A program made the translations under genes and the position numbers. The notes under the pieces were generated by a model. The model was given only the letters and a program-made list of their open reading frames with translations, was not told where the DNA came from and did not search any database. Below are positions 1 through 8,108 of a stretch of 64,000 nt of DNA, piece after piece. This DNA comes from Brevibacterium aurantiacum (GTDB taxonomy: Bacteria; Actinomycetota; Actinomycetes; Actinomycetales; Brevibacteriaceae): contig NZ_VLTK01000004.1 of assembly GCF_007558825.1 (NCBI RefSeq), positions 77,460 to 141,459 on the forward strand. The letters run 5' to 3'. Positions within the stretch are counted from its first letter, which is position 1; each line of letters begins with the position of its first letter.

Positions 1-37
1 ATGAGTCGTGCGCTCTAACCAGCTGAGCTACCCCGCC
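1..37 (-). tRNA. tRNA-Met (CAT), partial at the window edge
   Basis: Read on the minus strand, this is the 5' half of a tRNA: a seven-base acceptor strand GGCGGGG, then TA, a D-arm beginning GCTC and ending GAGC, and an anticodon stem and loop ending in CAT at positions 3-1. The T-arm and 3' end lie outside the window. A CAT anticodon with this body suggests elongator tRNA-Met, but tRNA-Ile with a modified CAT cannot be excluded without the 3' half. Confidence 0.85.
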
Positions 38-63
38 CCAGCACCGCATTTAAGCGGCACGAG

Positions 64-136
64 AGCCCCGAAAGGGATTCGAACCCTTGACCTTCTCCTT
101 ACCATGGAGATGCTCTACCGACTGAGCTATCGGGGC
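64..136 (-). tRNA. tRNA-Thr (GGT)
   Basis: The minus strand folds as a complete 73-base cloverleaf. The acceptor stem pairs GCCCCGA with TCGGGGC and the anticodon stem pairs TCTCC with GGAGA. The loop is ATGGTAA, so the anticodon is GGT. The T-loop is the usual GTTCGAATC. The CCA tail is not encoded. It lies 26 bases upstream of the partial tRNA-Met on the same strand, so the two are probably co-transcribed. Confidence 0.97.
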
Positions 137-214
137 AACAGGTAAGAATTTACACGGCTTCGCGCAGCGAGGGCAAATCGGCGTTCAGTGACGTCACTCA
201 CAGACTGCAGGAGT

Positions 215-1015
215 TCACATCACCGGGTCGAATCGACCCGCCAGGAAACCCTGCAGACGGCCGGGCTGGTTGGTGATGATGCCATCGACCTCGGCATCAA
301 GGAGCTCACGCCATTCGTCCATGGAATCAGCCGTCCACACGAATACGCCCAAGTCATTGTCACGGATCTCGGTGACAACGGACCTGCGCATGGAGAAGCC
401 CTTGAATGAGGGATTGATCGCGACGGCACCCAGGGCCCGTGCCAACTCGATGTCTTCAGGGCGCGGGACCATGCGCAGAAGGAACCGCGAAACCATCGGC
501 AGCATGTCTCTGCAGGCCGCCAGCGTCTCGGTGTTGAAGGACTGTACGACCATCCGATCAGCGGTTCCGGTCGCAACGACGAGCTCGGAGATCTGAGCCA
601 CCGCACCGGAGGACCACTCCCCCTTGAGTTCGAGCAGGAGCTCACCGCCGCGGTGCTGGATATCTCGCATCACTGCTGCCAGCGTGGGTATCCGGACACC
701 GGTGAATCCCGGACCCATCCAGGAGCCGGCGTCGACGAAGGAAAGCTCTTCCGCCGTCAGGTTCGCCACCGGTCCTTTCCGATTCGTGGTCCGATCCAGA
801 TCCGGATCATGGAGGATGACCGGGACCCCATCGGCGCTCGTCGAGGTGTCGACTTCGATGAAGTCCACGTCGAGGGCACGTGCCGCATCCACTGCGGCGA
901 GGCTGTTCTCCGGGGCCACTGCGGAATAACCGCGGTGCGCGATCACCAGGGGACGCTTCGAGGAACCAGGTCGCTCAGTGATGCCTCGTTCGTGCAGGAA
1001 CTGCAGAAAACTCAT
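215..1015 (-). CDS. ugpQ: glycerophosphodiester phosphodiesterase
   Basis: A 266-residue GDPD-family enzyme that splits glycerophosphodiesters, such as deacylated phospholipids, into glycerol-3-phosphate and an alcohol. Near residues 26-38 it has the family hallmark HRGYSAVAPENS. Further on come the metal-binding pair in FIEVDTS and the catalytic HD in VILHDPDLDRTTN. No signal peptide or membrane segment is seen, so it is probably cytosolic, like UgpQ. The length is normal for the family. No ribosome binding site precedes the ATG, but a TAGTCT hexamer lies six bases upstream, so the transcript may be leaderless. Its product would feed the glycerol-3-phosphate pathway encoded by glpD near 58 kb. 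Confidence 0.92.
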   Translation of the reverse strand: MSFLQFLHERGITERPGSSKRPLVIAHRGYSAVAPENSLAAVDAARALDVDFIEVDTSTSADGVPVILHDPDLDRTTNRKGPVANLTAEELSFVDAGSWMGPGFTGVRIPTLAAVMRDIQHRGGELLLELKGEWSSGAVAQISELVVATGTADRMVVQSFNTETLAACRDMLPMVSRFLLRMVPRPEDIELARALGAVAINPSFKGFSMRRSVVTEIRDNDLGVFVWTADSMDEWRELLDAEVDGIITNQPGRLQGFLAGRFDPVM

Positions 1016-1021
1016 ACGCCC

Positions 1022-1027
1022 AGACTA
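1022..1027 (-). promoter_or_regulatory. minus-10-like element of ugpQ, leaderless arrangement
   Basis: On the minus strand TAGTCT ends six bases before the ATG at 1015, and no Shine-Dalgarno sequence intervenes. This matches the TANNNT minus-10 spacing of leaderless actinobacterial transcripts. Confidence 0.45.
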
Positions 1028-1250
1028 TGCCCTGCCCCGGCTCTCGCCTCAATCCGGGCGCACTCCGTCTCACCTCACTGCACGGTCATGTTGGACCTGA
1101 ATCGTCTTCATTATCTTGAATGCTGAGAAAGGCATAGGCACTATCCGAAAACAGGCAATAACGTACTCTCTGTGAGCTGCTTCATATCCACGCCGTTGTG
1201 GATGTGACAACCGAGCCCACACGACACTCACCATCTTCGAAAGGATCGCT

Positions 1251-2423
1251 ATGGAAGGCATCTACGCTGCCGCGATCGTGCTCGGCTTCATCGCCATCGG
1301 CGAATTGGTCTCGATCTGGTCCAAGGCTCGCATCCCCAGCCTCCTCGTGGCGATGCTGGGGATCTTCATCTTCGCCAAGATCGGCATCGTCCCGGACACC
1401 GTCGTCGACGATTCGATGCTCGTCCAGGTCTACACCATCCTCGTGGCTCCTCTGCTCTTCCACATGGGTACGCTTATCCCCCTGCGCGTGATGCTCAAGC
1501 AGTGGCGCTCGGTCATCATCGCCGTCTCCGGAATGCTCGTCGCCGTACTTCTCATCTTCTTCATCATCGCTCCCATCTTCGGATTCGAGACCTTCGTAGC
1601 AGGTTCGGGACCCCTGGCGGGCGGCATCGTCGCCACCAGCCTGACGACCGAGGGCCTGACAGCGTCCGGAGCCGCATCGGCGATCATCGTGCTTCCGGCT
1701 CTGGTGCTCATGCTGCAGTCGCTGCCGTCGATGCCGCTGACGAATTTCCTGCTCCGCCGCTATGCGACGAAGCTGCGTGACAGCGGCGAACTCCACGAGC
1801 TGGCCGCGGCTCATCATGAGGACGAGGCCGACGCCGCCGCGAAGAAGAAGCTCGTGACACTGCCGGCGTTCCTCGTAGACAACCAGCTGTTCATGCTCTT
1901 CCTCATCCTCGTCGGGGGCTCCATCGCAACCCTGCTTGCCGGCCCGACGCACATCCCGTCATCGATCCTCGCACTCGTCCTCGGCATCGTCGCAACCGCA
2001 ATCGGCCTGTCCCCGGACAAGGCGATGGAGCGGTCGAACTCTTTCGGCATCGCCATGTCCGGCGTGATCGCCATCGTCATGGCCCCGCTGGTCTCGGCCT
2101 CGGTGCAGGACGTCATCAACGCCTTCCTGCCCACCATCTCGATCCTCGTCGTCGGCGGCATCGGCATCGTTGTCGGTGGCTACATCGCTACGAAGCTGCT
2201 GAGGTGGAAGGCCACTCTGGGAATGTCGGTGGCACTGACCTCCATGTACGGCTTTCCTGCCGACTACCTGCTGACCAACGAGGTCGCTCGCTCCATCGCC
2301 CGTGACGAGGACGAGAAGGAGGCCCTCCTCAATGTCATGTTGCCGCCGATGCTCGTCGGCGGGTTCACCTCGGTCAGTGCCGGTTCCGTCGTCATCGCCA
2401 GCGTCCTCGTGGGAATGCTGTGA
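1251..2423 (+). CDS. multi-pass membrane transporter of unrecognised family, paired with an M20 hydrolase
   Basis: A 390-residue protein with about ten strongly hydrophobic segments on either side of a charged central loop (about residues 180-205, rich in Glu, Asp, Ala and Lys). Each half carries a Gly/Ser/Thr-rich membrane stretch (GGIVATSLTTEGLTASG in the first, GGFTSVSAGSVV in the second), so it may be an inverted-repeat secondary carrier, distantly like GltS. I do not recognise the family with certainty. The start is supported by GAAAGGA upstream of the ATG. Its stop overlaps the GTG of the downstream amidohydrolase by four bases (GTGA), so the two are translationally coupled. A reasonable inference is that it imports the amide or peptide conjugate that the hydrolase cleaves. 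Confidence 0.7.
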   Translation: MEGIYAAAIVLGFIAIGELVSIWSKARIPSLLVAMLGIFIFAKIGIVPDTVVDDSMLVQVYTILVAPLLFHMGTLIPLRVMLKQWRSVIIAVSGMLVAVLLIFFIIAPIFGFETFVAGSGPLAGGIVATSLTTEGLTASGAASAIIVLPALVLMLQSLPSMPLTNFLLRRYATKLRDSGELHELAAAHHEDEADAAAKKKLVTLPAFLVDNQLFMLFLILVGGSIATLLAGPTHIPSSILALVLGIVATAIGLSPDKAMERSNSFGIAMSGVIAIVMAPLVSASVQDVINAFLPTISILVVGGIGIVVGGYIATKLLRWKATLGMSVALTSMYGFPADYLLTNEVARSIARDEDEKEALLNVMLPPMLVGGFTSVSAGSVVIASVLVGML

Positions 2424-3625
2424 GCACCCTTCTGAGCGAGGCGAATGCCCTCCTACCCCAGCTGCAGGAATTCCGACGACGTCTCCACTCCCACCCCGAG
2501 GTCGGCCTCGATCTGCCGCACACCCAGGCCGCGGTTCTCACTGCCTTGGAAGGACTCGATCTGGAGGTGAGCACGGGCGTTGAGACCACCTCGGTGGTGG
2601 CAGTCCTGCGTGGAACCCACCCCGAGCGGCCCGCGCATGCTCCGGCTGTCCTTCTACGCGGCGACATGGACGCGCTGCCCGTCGAAGAACTCACCGACGA
2701 ACCGTTCAGGTCGACGAATGGGAACATGCACGCCTGTGGTCATGATCTGCACACCGCGGGACTCGTGGGTGCCGTCCAACTGCTGCATGCGCACCGGGAA
2801 GAGCTCGCAGGCGACGTCGTCTTCATGTTCCAGCCCGGCGAGGAGGGTTACAACGGCGCCTCAGTGATGATCAACGAGGGTGTCCTCGACGCTGCGGGAC
2901 CTCGGGTGATCGCTGCCTTCGGAGCCCATGTCCACATGGGCTCCAGAGGAGTCGTCTCGACGAAGCCCGGAACACTGCAGGCCGGTTCCAATGTCCTCCA
3001 CATCACCCTGCACGGACGAGGCGGCCACGGATCCCAGCCGCAGTCGGCGATCGACCCTGTCCCGGCCCTGGCCGAACTCGTGACCGCGCTGCAGAATATG
3101 GTCAGCCGACGCATCAGCACCTTCGACCCGATCGCTCTGTCCGTGACACAGCTGACGGCCGGTGAGGCCGTCAACGTCATCCCCGCCTCGGCGAGCCTCG
3201 GTGCCACAGTCCGCACCCTGTCCCAGGAGTCATTGGACACGGTGCGGTCGCAATCGAAGCAGTTGGCCAGAGGAATCGCGGAGGCCCACGGATGCACCGC
3301 CGAGGTGGACTTCCAGGTTCAGTACCCCGTGACCGTCAACGACGAGACTGAGACCGCATGGACCATCGACCAGGTCCGCGGCCTGCTGGGCGAAGACCGG
3401 ATGGAGGTCTCACCGCACCCGATCATGCCCAGTGAGGACTTCTCATTCGTCCTTCGGGAGGTTCCGGGCACCTATATGATGCTCGGCGCCAAGCGCACGG
3501 ACGTGCCCGAGGAACGGCAGGGCGACAACCACTCCCCCTTCGTCATCTTCGACGACACAGTGCTCGGCGATCAGGCGGCACTGCTGTGTCACCTGGCCCT
3601 CGAACGTCTGCGCGCGGAGATCTAG
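2420..3625 (+). CDS. M20-family amidohydrolase (hippurate/IAA-amino acid hydrolase type)
   Basis: A 401-residue M20D-type zinc amidohydrolase that cleaves N-acyl or N-aroyl amino acids, acting in the cytosol. Visible metal and catalytic motifs are GDMDALP (81-87), HACGHD (104-109) and GEEG (140-143). The inserted dimerisation domain contains GRGGHGSQPQ, and a late metal ligand region is MPSEDFSF. The length is typical. It starts with GTG and overlaps the transporter stop by four bases, which argues for a two-gene transport and cleavage operon. The substrate cannot be told from sequence. The last four bases overlap the convergent DUF1992 gene. Confidence 0.88.
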   Translation: MSTLLSEANALLPQLQEFRRRLHSHPEVGLDLPHTQAAVLTALEGLDLEVSTGVETTSVVAVLRGTHPERPAHAPAVLLRGDMDALPVEELTDEPFRSTNGNMHACGHDLHTAGLVGAVQLLHAHREELAGDVVFMFQPGEEGYNGASVMINEGVLDAAGPRVIAAFGAHVHMGSRGVVSTKPGTLQAGSNVLHITLHGRGGHGSQPQSAIDPVPALAELVTALQNMVSRRISTFDPIALSVTQLTAGEAVNVIPASASLGATVRTLSQESLDTVRSQSKQLARGIAEAHGCTAEVDFQVQYPVTVNDETETAWTIDQVRGLLGEDRMEVSPHPIMPSEDFSFVLREVPGTYMMLGAKRTDVPEERQGDNHSPFVIFDDTVLGDQAALLCHLALERLRAEI

Positions 3626-4137
3626 CTCCGCTTCCTCTGCCACCACCGCCGAGGATGTTCCCGCTCCTCGCCCTGACCTGTGGTCGGGGTCGGGGGCGGG
3701 TTCGGCGTTGGCGCAGGCTTCGCAGCTCGGCGTCGGCGCCAGGCCGCGACCTCATCCTCGACCTTCCGGGGCGGGGTGAACACGGGCGGTCCCTCGCGCA
3801 GATCCATAATGGCGTCACGGACACGATCGTTGAACCCGGCGAGATAGCTGCGCACGTCGGCCTCCCTCGAAAAGGCATCGAGCGTGTCCTCGAGGACGGC
3901 GTTCTCCTTGCGCAGCTGGAAGGCTGCGGGAGCCACGCCGCTCATGTCTTCCTGATCCATCTTCGCCTTGACCCACCAGTCGGGATCTTCCGAGTTGTGG
4001 AGACCGGATAGGGGCTTGCCAAGACCGGGCAGGTCATCGAAGTCGCCGCGTCTGATCGCTTTGTCCAGAGCGGATTCGACGATGGCGTTGCGATCCTCGA
4101 GCGAACCTATGCGGCGGGGAGGCTGTTCTTCGTTCAT
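3622..4137 (-). CDS. DUF1992 (DnaJC28-type) protein
   Basis: A 171-residue protein with the DUF1992 signature, seen in RNAIVESALDKAIRRGDFD followed by LPGLGKPL and DWWVKAKM. The same conserved domain occurs in eukaryotic DNAJC28, but there is no J-domain here. Molecular function is unknown. The C-terminus is low complexity (Pro, Thr, then Arg/Lys rich) and may be disordered. I prefer the ATG at 4137, because the frame remains open to an ATG at 4194 but those residues do not look conserved. It converges on the amidohydrolase gene with a four-base overlap at the stop codons. Confidence 0.82.
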   Translation of the reverse strand: MNEEQPPRRIGSLEDRNAIVESALDKAIRRGDFDDLPGLGKPLSGLHNSEDPDWWVKAKMDQEDMSGVAPAAFQLRKENAVLEDTLDAFSREADVRSYLAGFNDRVRDAIMDLREGPPVFTPPRKVEDEVAAWRRRRAAKPAPTPNPPPTPTTGQGEEREHPRRWWQRKRS

Positions 4138-4210
4138 GGCGACGATTCCATTCGGCTTTTCTTCCACAGTAGAGAAGCGCCGGGGGCCGCGCAATGGGGG
4201 TGAATGCGAA

Positions 4211-4242
4211 GAAGCCCCGTGATCCGAAGATCACGGGGCTTC
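4211..4242. terminator. perfect 14-bp hairpin terminator after tRNA-Tyr
   Basis: Arms at 4211-4224 and 4229-4242 are perfectly complementary around a CGAA tetraloop. The hairpin lies 12 bases beyond the 3' end of tRNA-Tyr on the minus strand and before the DUF1992 gene. The T-tract is weak on both sides, so termination efficiency is uncertain. Confidence 0.7.
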
Positions 4243-4253
4243 TCACTTCTGCG

Positions 4254-4335
4254 TGGCAGATGAAGGATTCGAACCTTCGAAGGCAATGCCGGCTGATTTA
4301 CAGTCAGCTCCCTTTGGCCGCTCGGGCAATCTGCC
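4254..4335 (-). tRNA. tRNA-Tyr (GTA)
   Basis: The minus strand gives a class II tRNA with a long variable arm. The acceptor stem pairs GGCAGAT with ATCTGCC, the anticodon loop is CTGTAAA with anticodon GTA, and the T-loop GTTCGAATC is present. It totals 82 bases including the discriminator A; CCA is not encoded. Confidence 0.96.
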
Positions 4336-4480
4336 GCAGTGTGTGCTCGATGAGCACTTGAAAATACTACAAGCACCCACCCCGAATCACCAACTCGATA
4401 GACGCAGATCACAATTATGCGTCTCGACTACACTCGGTGACCAGATACTCGTCCATCTTCTCACCACACAAGGAGCATTC

Positions 4481-4972
4481 ATGGCCAGCGAATCCTCATT
4501 CGACGTCGTCAGCAAGGTCGACCGGCAGGAGGCCGACAACGCATTGAACCAGGCCGCCAAGGAGATCAACTCACGCTATGATTTCCGCGGCACCGACGCC
4601 TCGATCGCCTGGACCGGAGAAGCCATCCAGATGAAGGCCGTCAGCGAGGACCGCGTCAAGGCGATCCTCGACGTCTTCCAGTCGAAGCTGGTCAAGCGCG
4701 GCATCTCGCTGAAGTCCCTCGAAGACGGCGAACCCTATCCTTCGGGCAAGGAATACCGCATCGATGCCAGCCTCAAAGAGGGCATCGACAAAGACAATGC
4801 GAAGAAGATCTCGAAGTACATCCGAGACGAGGGCCCCAAGGGCGTCAAGGCACAGATCCAGGGCGAGGAGCTGCGCGTGAGCTCGAAGAAGCGCGACGAC
4901 CTGCAGGAAGTCATCGCCCTGCTCAAGGGCAAGGATCTCGATCTCGACCTGCAGTTCGTCAACTACCGCTGA
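4481..4972 (+). CDS. yajQ: YajQ-family nucleotide-binding protein
   Basis: A 163-residue YajQ/DUF520 protein. Family members bind nucleotides, and some bind cyclic di-GMP; the role in actinobacteria is not settled. The N-terminal [18 protein letters not shown] and the segment [14 protein letters not shown] are characteristic. The length equals the usual 160-165 residues. The start is set by AGGAG at 4471-4475, five bases before the ATG. The frame is open further upstream but would run through tRNA-Tyr, so that extension is not coding. It stands alone, with no operon partner. Confidence 0.93.
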   Translation: MASESSFDVVSKVDRQEADNALNQAAKEINSRYDFRGTDASIAWTGEAIQMKAVSEDRVKAILDVFQSKLVKRGISLKSLEDGEPYPSGKEYRIDASLKEGIDKDNAKKISKYIRDEGPKGVKAQIQGEELRVSSKKRDDLQEVIALLKGKDLDLDLQFVNYR

Positions 4973-5189
4973 GTCGCAACGATCGGTAAGCAGCACTCCC
5001 CTCACCCGCATCCCCGCTTGCCCCCATCATTGGTCCTCTCTGCGGCCAGCATGTCTCAATAAGACGGTGTCTGACAGTTCAAGTCGTTGTCTGTCGGCTC
5101 GAGACGCCCTCTGAGCTGGTTATGACGGCAGGTGTCGGCGATGGTCGCCTGCCCCACCGCCGCCCCGCGCACGGCGGCAGGATGGCGGC

Positions 5190-6605
5190 ATGTCCAGCAC
5201 ATTCCCCACAGCCACCGTCATCGGCTATCCGCACATCGGCCCGAATCGTGAGCAGACGAAGGCTCTCGCGAACTATTGGGCAGGCCGCATCGATGCCGAG
5301 GGTTTCTCACAGTGCATGCGCTCCCTGCGGCTGAACACCTACAGTCGCCTGCGGGAGCTTGGTTTGGACGAGGACTATTCGATCCCCGCCTCCTACAGCC
5401 ACTGCGACCATGTCCTCGACACTGCCCTGAGCGTCGGACTCATCGAGTCGCAGCCCACCGGCACCGACTTCGACCTCGATGAATACTTCGCCGCGGCACG
5501 GGCCACGGGGCAGCGAACGCTCCTGGGGGTCGACGGGTGGTTCGATGCCAACTATCGCCATCTGGTGCCGGAACTCAAGGATTCCACCCCGTTCAGGGCC
5601 CGGCCCCAGCACCTTCTCTCGCTGGTGTCGGAGGCACGAGGCGCCGGTCACACGATCCGACCTGTCCTTGTCGGTCCCGTGACCCTGCTGGCCCTGTCGA
5701 AGACCAGCCCAGACACGAACATCTCGGCGTTCGACCGGCTCGACGAACTCACTGTCGCCTACCTCGACGTCATCAGCATTCTCGCCGCGGCAGGAGTCGA
5801 CTGGGTTCAGCTGGACGAACCTGCTCTCGTGACCGACTTCGACGAACACTCCGATTCCGAGCTCGCCGAGGCCGCCTCCCGTGCCTACACCGCCCTGAAC
5901 AGGTCGAACACTCGCCCGCAGATCTTCGTCACGGCCCCGCACGGAAGTCTGCGAGCAGGGTTGTCCGCGCTGGCGCATTCTGGCATCGATGCCCTTGGTG
6001 TGGACGTCTCAGCAGCCACCCGCGCGTCCGATCCGGACTATGCATGCCGCATCGCCGCGGAGACTCCAACCTCAGTCCACCTCGTCGCCGGTATCATCGA
6101 CGGCTGCACTGCTATGGCCGACAACCTGTCCACCAGCTTGTCGGTCCTGCAGGACTGTGATCGCGAATCACTCAGCGTCTCCACCTCGACTTCGGTGGTG
6201 GATACTCCCCACGCGGTGTCAGCCGAGACCGATCTGAACGTTCATGAGGCTTCGCCGCCCTCCGCGGCCGAGGAGAAGGTCACCGCGGTGAAGACCCTGG
6301 CAATCGCGTGGACCGACAGGCCCGATGACACAAGGCGGAGCTCACCTCGAGTAGGTCGACCACATGGCCCTCTGCGAGAAATCGGCGACCCGCAGCAGCT
6401 CGTTGCGTCTGACACCGTGTTTCGCCTGGACAGCCAGACCGTGCCAGATCGCCTGCACAAAGCCGGCGACGACATCACCGTCGGTTCCGCCCAGGATCTC
6501 GCCCTCGTCAATCGCTCTGGTGAGGCGAGTTCGGAGAAGGCGTTCGTTCTCCGTCAGCATGGTGGATATGTCTCCGCGCGCCTTGCGCGTCGCCGGCACC
6601 TCTGA
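5190..6605 (+). pseudogene. metE: truncated cobalamin-independent methionine synthase: N-terminal domain only
   Basis: About the first 375 of 471 residues match the N-terminal barrel of MetE: GYPHIGPNREQTKAL, then GVDGWFDANYRHLVPE, QLDEPAL, HLVAGIIDG and a final helix like EEKVTAVKTLAIAW. Normal MetE is about 750 residues, and its second half holds the zinc ligands and homocysteine site. None of that is here. From roughly 6320 onward the frame runs antisense through the tetR gene and matches nothing expected of MetE. The likely reading is a deletion that fused the 5' half of metE to the tetR region, leaving a protein without catalytic activity. A residual role for the N-terminal domain cannot be excluded, because its own frame is undamaged. 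Confidence 0.72.
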
Positions 6606-6980
6606 CATGACTGCGCTGGTGATGAGGCAACCGGGGTGCGAATCCGCGGGTTGAGTGAACTCGATGACCGAGGATCTCAGCAGCTCATCGACGACGGTCC
6701 TGATGGACTGCGCGGCGACCGCCTGTTCGTACAGAGCGGTGTAGCGCCGGGCGTAGACCCGAACGCACTCGTCGAACAGTCCGGACTTGCTGTCGAATGC
6801 CGAGTACAGGCTCGACGTCGAGATACCGATCGCCGAACTCAGGTGCCGAGTCGACGTTCCGCTGTAGCCGAGGCGCCAGAACAATCGTGCGGCGTCGAGC
6901 AGGGCCCGGGCTCGATCGAACTCGAGTGGCCGTCCACGGCTATTCGCTTCCACCCTTGCATTGTAGAGCGTCTGCTCCAC
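6342..6980 (-). CDS. TetR/AcrR-family repressor
   Basis: A 212-residue regulator. Residues about 20-65 form the TetR DNA-binding domain, with RHLSSAIGISTSSLYSAFDSK as the recognition region (quoted segment includes the helix-turn-helix). The ligand-binding C-terminal part contains HPGCLITSAV, typical of TetR_C_16-like members. The GTG start at 6980 lies inside a perfect palindrome that is probably its own operator; a second GTG ten codons in is a possible alternative. Its 3' half is antisense to the tail of the truncated metE frame. No adjacent target gene is obvious; the region before it encodes a small alarmone synthetase-like protein on the same strand. Confidence 0.88.
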   Translation of the reverse strand: MEQTLYNARVEANSRGRPLEFDRARALLDAARLFWRLGYSGTSTRHLSSAIGISTSSLYSAFDSKSGLFDECVRVYARRYTALYEQAVAAQSIRTVVDELLRSSVIEFTQPADSHPGCLITSAVMSEVPATRKARGDISTMLTENERLLRTRLTRAIDEGEILGGTDGDVVAGFVQAIWHGLAVQAKHGVRRNELLRVADFSQRAMWSTYSR

Positions 6981-7000
6981 AATTATTTATGGAGCAGACG
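6969..7000. promoter_or_regulatory. perfect palindromic operator over the tetR start codon
   Basis: Arms CGTCTGCTCCA (6969-6979) and TGGAGCAGACG (6990-7000) are perfect inverted repeats separated by the AT-rich spacer CAATTATTTA. The GTG start of the TetR gene is at 6980-6978. Size, symmetry and position suggest an autoregulatory TetR operator covering the minus-10 region. Confidence 0.75.
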
Positions 7001-7031
7001 TTCCAGAAATGATCTGATGCCGAATCTGAGC

Positions 7032-7946
7032 TCACGCCAGTTCCCTCGGGATGTAGTACAGGCCCTTTGAATCCTCTTCGACGGTGACGCGCAGGCGGTC
7101 GTCGACGCTGACGAAGTCGTTGACCTTGATCGTGCCCTTGGAGTCGCTGAGTTTGCGGACGGCGAAGGCGGGGATGAGACCTTGACGGCCATCGCCGTCG
7201 ACCGCCAGCGCGTACTTCGGGCCCGTGGCCCTCACCTTCACCTCGATCGTGGAGTCGGTGGCCGAGGGCACACCGGTGTCGAGGTCGGGGTTCGTCAGGG
7301 CAGAGAGTTCGACTGCGAGGGTATCGGCCATGTCATCGACAGTTGCGAGCATGTTCGCCATCGCCCGGGCGAACTCACCGTGCAGCTCACTGGGCTTCAT
7401 CGCCGCGCCGGGTTTGTACATATCCTCGTGAGTCAGCTCGCCCCAGGCGTCTTGGAGCCTGGTCTTGACTTGGATCTCTGCGAAGACCGGCGCACCCTGG
7501 TCGGAGGGAATCTGCAGGGTCACATGGCAGGCCCGGTAGCCGCTGGGCTTTGGTGGGTCAACGTAGTTCTTCTGCTCGATGAGAACGAAGGCGCCCAGCT
7601 GCTCCGGATCTCTGAGCGAGTCGAACATCATCTTCTGGTCGCGCGGTGATTTGCACAGCACCTTGACTCCGACGATGTCTCGGATGTGATCCTCAACGTC
7701 ACGTGGAGAGGAAATCCGCAGCTCCGGGTCGTCGGCGGTCTTTTCGACGAGCTTGGCGATGGTGCGAGCCGGATCCTTGATGCGATGCCCGTCGACGTCA
7801 AGGCGGGAGATGTCCTTGTCTTTCAGGAGACCCTTCTGCTGCTGTTTGAGCCAGTGTTTGATTCGCACGGCAGCAGATTCCCAGGCGTCGCGCCGTTGCG
7901 CATAGGCCTGTGAGACCACTTCCCTCATCGCCGAATCCGCGCTCAC
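7032..7946 (-). CDS. small RelA/SpoT-type alarmone synthetase with extra C-terminal domain
   Basis: A 304-residue protein without an HD hydrolase domain. The RelA/SpoT synthetase fold spans about residues 55-215: DIVGVKV (90-96), GYRACHV (136-142), the catalytic-type EIQVKT (157-162) and AWGELTHEDMYK (167-178). By family knowledge such enzymes transfer pyrophosphate from ATP to GDP/GTP, and some relatives modify tRNA. Residues about 233-300 form an extra basic beta-rich segment (GLIPAFAVRKL, then VNDFVSVDDRLRVTVEE) that resembles an S1/OB fold. Standard RelP/RelQ enzymes are about 210-260 residues and lack this. No antitoxin-like small gene is visible next to it. Activity is inferred from motifs only. 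Confidence 0.82.
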   Translation of the reverse strand: MSADSAMREVVSQAYAQRRDAWESAAVRIKHWLKQQQKGLLKDKDISRLDVDGHRIKDPARTIAKLVEKTADDPELRISSPRDVEDHIRDIVGVKVLCKSPRDQKMMFDSLRDPEQLGAFVLIEQKNYVDPPKPSGYRACHVTLQIPSDQGAPVFAEIQVKTRLQDAWGELTHEDMYKPGAAMKPSELHGEFARAMANMLATVDDMADTLAVELSALTNPDLDTGVPSATDSTIEVKVRATGPKYALAVDGDGRQGLIPAFAVRKLSDSKGTIKVNDFVSVDDRLRVTVEEDSKGLYYIPRELA

Positions 7947-7990
7947 CGTACCTCCTCTGTCACAGGGTCCTCACTGCTCCCATCAAACCA

Positions 7991-8021
7991 CGAGCGCGCC
8001 ACCGATACGGTGACGCGCTCG
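7991..8021. terminator. hairpin between fprA and the alarmone synthetase gene
   Basis: CGAGCGCG (7991-7998) pairs with CGCGCTCG (8014-8021), and inner CACCG pairs with CGGTG, around an ATA loop with one internal mismatch. It lies beyond the fprA stop on the minus strand and is followed there by a short T-rich stretch. Confidence 0.65.
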
Positions 8022-8040
8022 CAGATTTCTGGATTGAGTT

Positions 8041-8108
8041 GTCGAACTCAGTGCCTTGTCGAACTCAGTGCTTTGTCTGACTCAGTGGCTCGTCGAAGTC
8101 AGTGGCCC
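8041..8108. repeat. four 17-bp tandem units spanning the fprA stop codon
   Basis: Units begin at 8041, 8058, 8075 and 8092, with core GTCGAACTCAGTGCCTT and growing divergence. The last unit contains the fprA stop (TGA, read from 8101 to 8099) and final codons; the other three lie beyond the stop, as if the gene end had been copied downstream. Confidence 0.85.

Noticed and set aside
224..240. Palindrome CGGGTCG-AAT-CGACCCG as a terminator of ugpQ
   Set aside because: It lies within the last codons of the gene, has no T-tract and can be explained by coding constraint.
5053..5065. GTCT-N5-AGAC inverted repeat before the truncated metE, as a methionine-type operator
   Set aside because: Arms of four bases are too short to exceed chance, and it does not match a regulator site that I can name with confidence.
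4973..5189. A cobalamin or SAM riboswitch before metE
   Set aside because: I looked for a B12-box-like GCCACTG or SAM riboswitch core in the 217-base gap and saw neither.
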